64,000 bases of DNA from Volvox africanus (Eukaryota; Chlorophyta; Chlorophyceae; Chlamydomonadales; Volvocaceae). The notes beneath the pieces were generated by a model. The model saw nothing but the letters and a program-made list of their open reading frames with translations. It made no database searches and was not told where the DNA came from. How positions within the stretch are numbered: position 1 is the stretch's first letter; every line of letters starts with the position of its first letter. Made by a program: the position numbers and the translations under genes. Positions 44,619-55,539 of the stretch are shown here, one piece after another. The stretch lies in the NCBI GenBank assembly GCA_030268105.1, contig BSDZ01000011.1:1736001-1800000 (forward strand), given 5' to 3'.

Positions 44619-46824
44619 ATGGCCACTTGCGGGATCGCTAGCCCAGGGTTATATCAAACGGTTAGTGCTAGGCAACGAGGGCAACGATCACTTGGCATGC
44701 CCGTCGTAAATGCTAGTATCGAGATTGCCCCATCGACGGCGTCGTGTGAAAAAAATGTTATTATAACTCTTGATGGCGCAAAGGACTCCAAAATCAAGCT
44801 CTCAGCAGATTGCTTCGGAAAGGTATGTACGTGCGACCATACCTAGATGGCAAAAAGACAGCCTGTCGGGCCCCATCACGACACCACTTTCAGCAGCTTA
44901 ACAAAAAGCATACAGCATACCCCCTCCCTATTCCCTTTCTCTTCAATGATACAATCGCTCAGTCGATGGTGGGCGATCCGACCTTCACCTGGCTCACTGA
45001 TGGGAACTGCCCGGACCGTGTGGTCCGCTTCTTCCGCAACGTCGCCCGCATGGGGTTTAAGGCGGCTGCGGATTGGAGTACATGTTGGGTCCTTCAGGCC
45101 GCAAATCCGCATCTTCCAGGTAAGTGTGTCACTGACGTCCCGCGCTGCGTGAGTACAAACTCTCCGTCCTCGACCACCTATCGAAAAGCCAGCCTTACGA
45201 GTGAGAAGCGGGATGAGGGTAAGTATGTGAGTGGCACCCTCAGCCCAGACATGCGAACAGAGGTAACCGACAGGCAGGACTATGCAAAACGGTAGTGGCA
45301 GCATTAGCACCATTATGCTGTCCCACCCACGCCATCACCAGCACACTCTTGCAAGCCTGCTTGCAGAGAGGAACTGCCGAGGATGCACGTACATACCTTT
45401 TGCCGCCCCCTCACTGACATCACCTGCAGGTGCCAAGCCCAGTCCGACCATGGGGTCTCTGGCACCAAAGGTTGTGTGTATTGCGTACGAGTACCCGCGC
45501 ACCTTCCCAAATGCCTGGAGGTGGATCTGGGGGGGTCTCGGCAGCACTCTGCGCAGCGCGCCCAACCTTCGCGCGGCGGGGTATTTCATGAAGATGATCA
45601 AGGCTTTCGACAAGGCTAAGGAGCACTTTTTCAAGGTCCTTGCCACATTCCGCCGCTTGGTGTCGTCCGCGGGCCAAGCGAGCTTATGTCACACTTATTA
45701 ATTCGTATACGCACATGCATTTCTACTTCGTGATTTCTTTGACTCTCTTCTGTGTACCATGATAAGCAAATCAGCTTTGTATGACCCAACACAGCTTTTG
45801 TGCGCATCATTATGACCATCATATGTCGTTAACTACCCGGCGGAAGGGCTCGTGAAGCGGATACAATACAAATCAGCCTAGCTCGTGTCTGTGAATGAAT
45901 GCGATACGCGTGATGGAGGGGCTCATTGTTGGCCGCCATTGCCCTTAACTATGCTCTGTTAGTTGTGTCTTCCTGACCTGTGAGCTGCAACTGTGGTACG
46001 CAGCCAGGTGTTAGTCGTCCTCCTGACCCGCCATCCTTCGTCTTGTCCCACAGGAGCACGGCCCATTCCTCTACATCTGCTGTTTTGGCACAGATCCAGA
46101 TTTCCAAGGCAAAGGCCTGGGTTCTGACCTAATGCGGGAGGTCCTGACACGTGCATGCAAGCTGGGAATGTGAGTGAGGTGGCGAGTCTGCTTCGAGAGT
46201 GTCTGTGGCTTATCCGTCCTTGCTGCATGGCCTGCAGGCGGTCAAACTGTAAACTTGCAGGAGGAAATAGCCAGACCAAAGCAAAGCAGGTCCCTTTAAA
46301 GTACACCAGCAGGGACCTTTACAGCAGGGACCTTTGCATTCATGCAGGGGGTTGCTGCGGCCCTGCAGTCGTATGCCGGGACAGGATAGTTCAGTGTGTA
46401 TACAAGTGTGTGGGACGAGTCGCGATAGTTTTGCTGGCGGTGACAAAGCCCCGACATTATTACCGGCAAATGAGCAGAACACAGTGAGCCGTACTTACCC
46501 CGCGTGCCCCGGCTTATGTCCTGTGTTGCCAGATTGTGGTTATCTGTATGCCTCACACGTTCGGTGCACGACCGCTGATATCGTATTATCGCAAACTGCT
46601 TCCTTTTCCCGCATCACTTCCCGTAACCGTGACATGTGTACATTGGCCCGCTTATGCAACGGTGGTCGTACAGGCCCGCGTATCTGGAAGCCAGTGGTGT
46701 GGACAGCTGTCGCTTCTACCAGCGGAACGGCTTCCAAGTCCTTCAGGAGTTCAAGGCGGAGCCGGATGCGCCAGCCATGTTCCTCATGGCAAATTTTCAG
46801 GGGAAATCTCCGGCAGCATGCTGA
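44619..46824 (+). CDS. GNAT-family N-acetyltransferase, unit copy 4
   Basis: Exons 44619-44822, 44963-45119, 45430-45635, 46054-46169 and 46674-46824. The predicted protein equals copy 1 by eye. The substitutions I noticed in this copy near 45952 and 46399 are intronic. Confidence 0.88.
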
Positions 46825-47778
46825 GCTCGGCCAGGAGGGGGAAAGTTAAGTACGTCGCTTGCAGTATTTTTTTATCATTTGTTATCGTACTGAGGTTGCT
46901 CACGCGAATTCTGGATGTATATGTAAGGGCGTATAGCACATACAGAGGACTGCTGCCGTGCTGGCTGCTGGCTAGCATTTGACACGGCAAGCAAGCTCTC
47001 GCGCATGCGCGCGAAATAGGGGTATAGGGGTGAAAAGTGTTGGCTAACCAGCTGGAGCTGATGGTCCATAAATAGCGCGGGGTGCGGTGGTTGTGGTGAT
47101 TGTATTTGTCGTGTCATTTTCAACGGAATCATTGTGTCATATCTTTGAAAGCATACGAACTTAAGCTCTACCTAGCAAGGGCGATTGCATGCATATTGCA
47201 AGCTTGCAGGAAAGGGGCCCTTTGATATCATATATAAAAGGCCGTCTCCGTAGGGCTTCAGGGTCTCCATACCCTACTATACCCTTGAAACGAGATATGG
47301 TCCATTTTCATGCCGGACCCCAGTACGGATTGTTGTGTGGCGCTTGGTAATGGGAAAAGGGAGATAGCTCAGAGTAAGGGGGCCCACGGGCCTGAGAGGC
47401 ACAGAGGAAGTAAATGAGGCTCCGTACATTTCGGTGTTACTGCTTCAAGCAATCACTGTTGGCCTAAACCGAAAGTGAAGGAGGGTTTCATGGAAGCAGC
47501 ATTATCAAAAAGTAGAAGTCCATCGATAAGGGCAATGTCGGCAGGGCCTCACAGTTAGTCCGAGGGTAAGCTAGCCAGGAACTAACGGCTGTCGGACACA
47601 TTTACACTCATGCCATAACTCCGTACTCAACAGTCTCAGCGGTCCGAAACCTCCACATACCCAAAACTCCATTAGCAGCCCTATTATCTTCTAAGACTCC
47701 GTTACAAGCTAGAGATATTGAATAATGATGGGACGGAGAGGGCAAGGACGCACCGACAAAGGGGCAGCCACAAAAGGC

Positions 47779-48793
47779 AACAGCATGATAACAACCAAAG
47801 CTATCACGCCGTTTGGCGCTACAAAAAAATATCCGAAAAGAACATGGAGCCGCCCGGCTCCAGAACCACGGATGCTCGTCCTCCGCATATTGCAGAAGAC
47901 TTAGTTTTCGTCGCAAGCTCAGAAAACCGACACGATATATCACTGTCCTTTGGAAAACGCCAATAACCGCCAACTGGAGTCGGGGTAAAAAGACCTGGCC
48001 TACCTAGCAGTGAGTTCAGGGGCCCCTTTTTCCAACATTCATACAGCCCAGTCACACAAGCTTACATGTCCACGAGGGCGTAGCTCACCCACTCAGGCCG
48101 CCTATCTCTGCATGGCCGCACCTTGACACAGAGACATCCCCCTAAGGAATGATTCGCGCGGGGATGGACGGCGGAAAAAGCAAGGAAACACCCGGAACCA
48201 GGATGAACGTTCTATAAAACACTAACCAAGAACCAATGCAAGGAAGTTTGTCACAACTCGAGCGCTGGACTCCCACCAAGGTGACTCCGAAACCCATAAC
48301 ACGGCCACCCTTTCCAAGAGAGCCATCTGCTACCCTCAGCCACGGTTTTTGGATTGGCCCAATTTTCATGTTGTCCACTGTATAACGGAAGAGGAGCTTG
48401 GGAGGAACGCGACAACTACGCATCGCGAGCTCTTGGAATACAGTGACTCAATTATAATGCAATCGTAACTCCCACAAACACCTGTAGCTGCAGGCTTTGC
48501 AGGAAATCACATTTCGTGAAGCATGGTGAGGAATTCCCGTACGACAGCGTACTCTTGGTCTCTTGGAACCTGGATGGACTAATTCGCTGAACCCTGTGCT
48601 ATGCTGGCATTCTACTTGTATTACTGAGCTTCGTTTGAGGCGGATCGATCACGTGACTATAGTAATCTGCCAACAAAGTCCCAATACTGCACAGCATTGC
48701 TTATCCTATTGGGTAACACTAAACTGAGCATTCTATTACTAGAAGCGTCTTCTCAGGGTATCCTTATAGTCAGGCCTCAGGCGTGTCGTCACG
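47779..48793. other. Region between array and small membrane protein gene
   Basis: Contains dispersed repeat copy A. The rest shows no gene I can support. Confidence 0.45.
48055..48390. repeat. Dispersed repeat, copy A
   Basis: Diverged direct copy of about 52545-52880. Shared landmarks in the same order are CATGTCC, TAGCTCACCC.CTCAGGCCGCCT, ATGGCC, CTTGA.AC, CATCC, GGATGG.CGG, CTCTGAAACCCA-like, and the terminal TTTTTGGA. By eye the two copies are far from identical, so this is an old repeat. Family unknown. Confidence 0.6.
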
Positions 48794-49131
48794 ATGTCCC
48801 TTCCACGATGGGCGGTGACAATCATGATTGCGGCTATCCCTGCTGCTACCTATGGTTGGGTGCTGTATTCTCGACCTAACGTGTATGAGCAGATTCAAGA
48901 GGTGCGGCGTGATATATGCTCGTCCGGTTTCCAGTGCGGCCCGACTGGGTTATCACGATATCTACTAATAACAGTCTAAATAGGGTCCCTTGTACAATAA
49001 TCAACGGATCGGAAAATATGGGTATTGCCTCATGTCATAAATCTGTCTGCATTTCATCGTTCTTGCGGCAGGAAATCAAACGACAGGAGGAACGGGACAA
49101 GGCGGCGGGGAAACTACCCGCTCGGGCGTAA
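48794..49131 (+). CDS. Small single-pass membrane protein (about 55 aa)
   Basis: Two exons, 48794-48901 and 49072-49131 (stop TAA), join in phase 0 across a GTGCGG...GGCAG intron. The product starts MSLPRWAVTIMIAAIPAATY, with a hydrophobic helix at residues about 6-26. A charged, coiled-coil-like tail follows (YEQIQE then EIKRQEERDKAAGK). Size and layout resemble small mitochondrial inner-membrane subunits or assembly factors, but no family is recognised. The donor is non-optimal, so the junction is inferred from phase and the continuous charged helix. Confidence 0.5.
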
Positions 49132-49612
49132 GGCGTGTGGAATATGTACCGTCTATCAAGTGTTACAACATTGGACTCGCGCTTTGGAGGGCATGATTGC
49201 TGCAAGCCAACGGTCTGTTCCTCCGCCAAACTATCCAATATAACGGCTCATGTAATGGCCTAGGGTGGATGCTCCGCCCCAGGTTAGCGCCAACGCTTAA
49301 TCAAAATGTAACAGATGAAGCACTTGTTGTGGACACAGCAAGCTCGCAAATGGTAGCTGTTATCATGTACAACACTGTATGGAGCACACTGTCGTATACG
49401 CGTGGTAAAGGTGTCGTATACGCTACTCATCAATCTCAGGCCTTGGCGACTCCCTACGTGCATGGCAATAGGGGTCAAGAGTGCAGTAAGTTGAAATTTT
49501 GAAAGTGCACCAAGGCAAACACACACACAAATATGCGCAGTGATTGTTCAGCTGTTCACTGCAGGTTTAAAAGTTTGGATACCAATGGTAACCAAGTCGG
49601 GCTTCTAAAAGC
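49132..49612. other. Convergent intergenic gap
   Basis: Lies tail-to-tail between the small membrane protein gene and the SR protein gene, so it holds both 3' ends. Nothing else is supported. Confidence 0.5.
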
Positions 49613-51864
49613 TTACCTCCGCGGGGACGGGCTTCTGCCCCGGCTGGGGCTCCTCTCATCATCCCGCCCACGGCCCATGTCCTCGTCTGCTGGGATGCGA
49701 TCTCGCTCTCGCTCTCGTGGGCTGCGATCCCGCTCCCGCTCTCGGCTGCGGCTGCGCCGTGGAGACCGGCTGTGACTACGCCGTGGCGATCGGCTGTAAT
49801 GGCGCCGCGGGGACCTGCTCCTGCTGCGCCGGCGGTCGTCGTGCCGGCGGTCATCATAACGACGATCATCGTACCGGTCGTCATAGCCTGCGCGTTTTAA
49901 CCAGGGAGCTGGCTTGCTTGTTCAACTGGGGACTGGACGCAAGTATCCATTCAGGAAAGACTCTCTGAACGAACAGCAGACTCGCCAAGCATACATGACT
50001 TGCCTAATTTCACGTCCACAAAAGCTGTGCGAACCGCCCTTACCTTTCTGTCGCGCTTCTATTTTCATCATGTCGCGAGGCGTTTTACGGCCCTCCCTGG
50101 AGAAGGTCACCTGTATACCAGCACATTTGCGGTCCTTGCTACATAAGACCTTCAGGGCACCACTGCACTATCTCAGCGGTGCAGTTTGCGGTGCAGTTTG
50201 CATCTTGTCACAAGCTCCTTTCCGACGCAAGGTTCATCTTTACACGATATTTCCTCTTTGCGAGCATCATTCCTCTCTAGGGGAATTGAAAAATGCCACG
50301 GGACTAATTGGCTGCAGACGTCCTTGAGCCTTTCGGTCATTCGCGGAATAAGCTAAGATCGGGAACCAAGCAGGAAAGGGAGAGACAACCTTCGACCTAC
50401 CGAAATCTCACGGCCATTGATAGTTGACCTGTCCAGTGAATACATTGCGTCCTCAGCGTCCCGGGTGTCCTACAAGGATTGAAGGTGGTCCGCAGGCAAA
50501 CCCTTCTGGCATGTACGTACTACACGCGCACAAGAATAATGGACGTGTGATTTACGATGGAGTTCTCTACGTGCATAATAATTGAACCTGCAACGCCCCA
50601 TGGTACGTGCTTCCAAAAACCACTGACCTTAAACTCCACGAAGCCAAACCCACGAGGACGCCTGCAAAGTTGAAGGGAAGCAGCAATCCAAGCAGCAACC
50701 CATTCGTGCGTCAATAGCAGAGGCTCTGCAGCCGGGCTCATGCGTGGGGACAAGTTCTTCGGATGGAACACGCTCACATGGTGAACGCGCCAACTGGACT
50801 TCAAACCTTCATCCAATCTAGGTAAGGAATAGGCTGTTTGATATCAGCTGATCCGCGCAGCAAAACTGGATCCACAGCAAGGGCGGAAGGACAGAGGACC
50901 GGCGCGCAAACCCCACATTGGGTACCCGCCGTGAACCTGACGTGCCAGAGAAATACACCTACGATATCCCATGCTATCAGTGTTAACCGATCTGTCAAAA
51001 AGGGTATCGCGCAGAGCAGGTGCCGAGGGCATACCCGTAAGAGGCAACATCCTTCGCTTGATCGCTCAGCCCTCGGCCAACAACACTTGGGCCTTGTCCA
51101 TAACAGCCTCGTCCCGACCATCAAACATCTCGCAACTCGATAGACTCGCATGGCTTGCATGGGCACTCGGATGCTCAGGAGGGATGCCTTGGTGCTGCTC
51201 CATAGGAAACGCGCTTTCGTCCGGAAAGGACGAATGGGGAACTCTTACTTAAAAGTCTCTTTCAAACTGTTATTATTCATCGAGACGACGTTGCGCCCTG
51301 AGGGCACCCCCTGAGCTCCAAACAAAGGAAGCCAAAACACAACATAATCCCCCAAACCCCTGACACAGACACTCCATGCACTTTTCCTGAAATGCAGCCC
51401 GACATAATTCCAAATAGCACGACCTAGACACAACCGGCAACCTTAGGACGGCCCATGTGTTCGCCCAACAAGGCTTGCAAGGTGATCCAAACGCTTTACA
51501 AAGCCAAACTCACTGCGTGTAGTAATCGCGCGGAATGTAGACATCCTGAATACCAATAAAGGGAAGGGGACCCAAGGATCAGAAAGGTACAGACGAAAGC
51601 GATGATGTTTCATGCATAGGAGCATCGAAAATTCAACGCAGCGCACCTTGAGTTCGCCATATTTCTCAAACTTTGCACGGAGGTCCTGAAAGGTAAGGAA
51701 TGAAATCAGGAAAGACGGTCTCCCAAGTCAAAGTGATATTTGACCAAATATTACCTCTAGGTTCCCCTTACCTCTGCTCGAATGTCTAAAGGTAAATTGC
51801 GGACGACCAATGAGACGCGCGGTGGCCGGGAGCCACCGCCGCCACCACGCTCGCGATATGACAT
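49613..51864 (-). CDS. SR splicing factor, SC35/SCL-like (RRM + RS domain)
   Basis: Seven minus-strand exons: 51864-51772, 51685-51647, 51545-51514, 50661-50628, 50469-50401, 50110-50044 and 49887-49613 (stop TAA). All phases match, giving 202 residues. A glycine-rich start precedes one RRM with RNP2 SLVVRNLPLD and RNP1 RPRGFGFVEF, separated by DVYIPRDYYT, the signature of the SC35/SCL (SRSF2/10-like) subgroup. The RRM closes with VTFSREGRKTPRDM. A DDRR repeat leads into an RS domain of RSRSRSPRR-type repeats. Proteins of this group bind exonic enhancers and recruit U1 and U2AF in the nucleus. Intron 3 (about 850 nt) is much longer than the others. A donor-like GTAAGC overlaps the final codons, so an alternative 3' exon is possible. 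Confidence 0.93.
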
Positions 51865-54800
51865 TAAAGAAAGCTAATTATACGTCGAGAAGGGAGCATA
51901 CGTAATGAACTGTTGACCAATTCATACCTAAGTCGTTTGGTCAGTTCCCTGGTTAACATTTCCGTATAGACTCCGTACGGTCGGTGAAGGGCAGTAACCC
52001 AGTTTGTACTGCGCATTTAATTGCAAGTTGCCGAGGCTTCGAACGTTACCTTCCTTCCTTGGTTCTTGTTCGCTTACCTGATGATAATGACGACAATTAC
52101 AAGCTCCTGTGAACTCGGAACGAGCCAGGAGGATCATGGACCCTCTTCGCCCCAAATACTACTGCGTCCATCCTTGGACATTCGTAAACTTAGCATATTA
52201 CAACATGGTCGACAACTGACAACTTCAAGCAAGGAGGTCTGAACCATTTATGAACTGTGCGCAAATTGCGATATGCAACATTTCGGTCCGAAGCCAAGTA
52301 AAACCTCGCTGAATACGAAGTAACGGCTGCCTCGCATGTACATATACAAAAAGCAGCAAAACCGTACTGAACAGTCTCAACGAGCTTGAATCTTCCAGCC
52401 TCTAAAACTGTAATTACAAATTAAACACAACACTGTCCCTGGGGAAGCGCTGACTGGAGTTGGATGAGACTGACTTTTGGCCACTTTGGCGGTTGAGATA
52501 CCGCCCCTTTTTTGGACATGCCTCCAGCTCAGCCGCCAAAGTTGTCGCCAACATGTCCCTGAGGCCATAGCTCACCCGCTCAGGCCGCCTGTGTCTATAT
52601 GGCCAAACCTTGATACGCCACATGCAGGGACATCCACTCCAGGGAAAGATATGTGAGGGGAGGATGGGCGGGAAAGCATCCAAGAAGTAACCCAGGACCA
52701 GGCCCATCGCCTTAAATTAAGCTAAACAAGAGCCGTAATCACAGCAGCAGGGAAAACGTCACGTCTAGAAAATTGGGGCTCCAAGCAAACCGCCTCTGAA
52801 ACCCAAAGTACGACGCCCCAAGACCGAGAGGTCCTTGTGCTAGCCTAGACCGCGTTTTTGGAAAGGCCTAAAATGTCATCTTTATCCTCCGCCTGGCCGC
52901 ATGATTGGAAGCCCCTCCTTGACCTTACAAAGCTTTGATACATGGCAATTAGAGCCGTGTGAGGATATCTTACGATCAGTCTGTTGGTGTGCATAGACTC
53001 AAGCAAGCATTTCCCTATCCCGGGGGGCAAACTCCGAACCCTCCCATCTTCCGCCAGCGCATCCCCACCATGAGAGTACGCGCGGCAGAATCTAGCTTCC
53101 CCCCGCTCCCGGGCCAAATTTAGCTTAGTCCGAATCACCTTGTAACACTGGTCGGGTGCCAATAATAGGATGTGTGGGATGTGAGGCCTTGGGCGAAGGA
53201 GTGGCAGTCCGGGAAAGTCCGGGGCGGTGGAGGTAGAGGGGTAGGGATTCGAAGGGAGGGCCCTTAAAGCAGGCCTCTGTGCTCTCACGTGCATCAACGT
53301 CACCGCAAATTTCACTACTCTCTTTTGCCCAGAAGACTCAACACACCGCGCCTCTCTGCTGGAGAGGAGGATAAGCTTAATAAGTTATCTTCGCGCAAAC
53401 CTTGGCTGTCTATGGAAGGATGATAAGGCCCCCATGATGCATGTTTGCACCCTCCCTCTACGGACCAGCACCATGGCGCATCTCCCGAGGAGTCTTCGTG
53501 ACCATGGTGACAGCATTTCCTTACTGCTGGATGATATCCACTAATATCTCTTACCATCCACTAGCATCCTGGCAGTCAGTCGTCCTGTGGCCGGGAAACA
53601 TAACATGTTCCGCGCCCTGGATCACGGGAGGTCTCACCTGCCCCGAGCGTTGCTTACGTCCCCCCCTATTCCAAGAAAGATGCAAATGCATGCCAATACA
53701 TACAGCAACTCAAAAGCATACAGCAGAGCATCTCTCTCATCGCGATCGGACCACAGCTAGCTGCGCCCACGTGGATGGTGGATGCCCCCGTCGCCAGATA
53801 GCTTTACCCCGTCCCAACCAGCCAACCACCAGTACCATCCCTTTCGCCGCTATCCTTACCTACAACCGCCACCCCTTGCGTATTGCGTACCCCCTCGCGG
53901 CCTTGTGTACCTGACGCCACAGGTAAGTTGTTGGCTTCAGCATGGCTTTCAATAGTAGTGCCACACACCAGCCTCGGTGTTTCCCATTTCAATCACCGTA
54001 TGACATCCACAAGCTGGCATCCCTGCATCTTTGGGGTGGTACTCGTCGAGGCCTCCTTTTAACCATCTTTATCTGGCTGCCGACGACCGTCGTTCGTAGA
54101 TGATCTAGCCATCTTGCTGACGGCCCTTCACCTCCAACCCTTGAATATGCTGACCTGCTGGTTGGTGTTTCTGACAGTTTTTTTGACAACGAAAGGACGC
54201 AAAACTTGCACAACTTGCGACCTCGCTTAATACAGATTTCTAATGGAAATAAGTTCAGTAATGACAAGTAATTACCGCCTACTCGAAAAAGGAAACAGAA
54301 AGTGGAACCACTCCCATTTTTCTATTGGGAGTCCCCGTTGATGTATTACAGTTATTGATGTAACTTCCTGAAATGAAATGAAACATGTCTTCAATAATTC
54401 CGCTTCAGGATCCTGCAGATCACGCACGGCGTAGATTACGGCCTTAGGGACTACGTAAAGACTACGAAAAAACATCATCACCAGCCTCATAACAGCACGC
54501 CATAGTCGCTGCGAAACCTAAGAAGGTAATCCTCCTACGCCTTTCGTCGTGCATGGCTTAGCAACAACAAACATTCTCCACCAACACTGGTTGGCTAAAC
54601 CGCTAAACATCGCAAAAGCACTCATCAGTACAACGACCCCTATGCATGAACCACAACCCCAAGTGTGCACTATCCAGTTACCGGATGCTACATGCATCCA
54701 TGCAGCTATCTCTCCAACAGCTGGCAGGTCTAAATGCATATGCCTGGCCAACCTACCAACGTAAGCGTTGCAGGGTGAGGGTGGTGGGGACATTCCTCCC

Positions 54801-55539
54801 CGGTGGCCCACTGACCTCCCTTCCCTTTAAGAGAGACGCCCCCATCCACTCGCCCTAATACAGTTCAATGTATATGTGTTGGGTTCAGCGCTCACCACCA
54901 GCGCCCAGCAGCAAAATGTAGCGGATCAACGGCGCAATCACCTCTGCTCCCGGTCAGCTCGCAAGCCACCATAATCACCTCCTACACGATCCACCGACTA
55001 GGGGGTGCTAACTATTTAATTTCATCATCTATCTTTCTGACAACTTAGCGATGGTAAAAGGATTTAAATCCAGAATCTGCGGGATCATTATTAGTCGCAG
55101 TTTAACTAATAACCCGTTTCTAGCATTAAATCTTACGCATCTTTGTGCTTCCTCAATCCCCAAGCTCCTTATCCTTAGTCCTATTACTGCCCACCGAGAT
55201 GCATCTCTGAGTGCATTCCCCTGGCCGAGCAAACATTGCTATCAGCAAGTACATACCAGGGGCTTATGCCTGTACGGCACCATCATTCTGGGTGCGTTCA
55301 TGCCACCTGCATGCATGACGTACCCTGCCGGCCCGTATGCCACGCGTTGCGCTCACAAGGCAGATATACGGCGACTCGAGCCACTACCAAGACACGTACT
55401 GCTGCTGCAAGAACCCCGCCTCCCGCTGTTCCAAAGCCTCACACGCCACACCTCTCACAAACCCTTCTGGTTCCCTCACTCCCAAGTACCACCGGATCCG
55501 TTTCTTAAGTCCCTCTTCCACTTTCGCCATCTCTTTATC
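51865..55539. other. Intergenic region with dispersed repeat, no supported gene
   Basis: Holds the SR gene promoter, dispersed repeat copy B and the F-box gene 3' side. A 156-codon minus ORF (52845-53315) and a 157-codon plus ORF (53441-53914) have no recognised motif, and the former overlaps the repeat. Neither is annotated as a gene. Confidence 0.45.
52545..52880. repeat. Dispersed repeat, copy B
   Basis: Direct, diverged partner of 48055-48390. Similarity may extend upstream: CCGTACTGAACAGTCTCA at about 52362 matches CCGTACTCAACAGTCTCA near the right end of every tandem unit (for example about 47622). Confidence 0.6.

Larger units (their letters stand above)
12561..47778 (+). repeat. Four-copy direct tandem array of a 6.94-kb unit
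   Basis: The sequence starting GTCCCGTCTCTGCGC recurs at 12561, 26975, 33912 and 40849. The last three spacings are exactly 6,937 bp, and copy 1 is about 6,938 bp once the retrotransposon and its duplicated target are removed. Identity between units is near complete by eye. The left edge abuts unique sequence downstream of cytochrome b5. The right edge ends at ...CCACAAAAGGC before unique sequence. Each unit carries one intact GNAT acetyltransferase gene. Confidence 0.96.
40849..47778 (+). repeat. Tandem unit copy 4 (3'-terminal, lacks last 7 bases)
   Basis: It follows copy 3 closely, with a few private substitutions (for example near 45952, 46399, 47137 and 47665). It stops after CCACAAAAGGC without the CACAAAA filler present at internal junctions. 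Confidence 0.95.

Noticed and set aside
12561..47778. CRISPR array or prokaryotic operon interpretation of the repeats
   Set aside because: The repeats are kilobases long and contain spliced genes and LTR elements; the DNA is eukaryotic.
52845..53315. 156-codon minus ORF
   Set aside because: It overlaps the dispersed repeat, and no recognised motif or splice partner was found.
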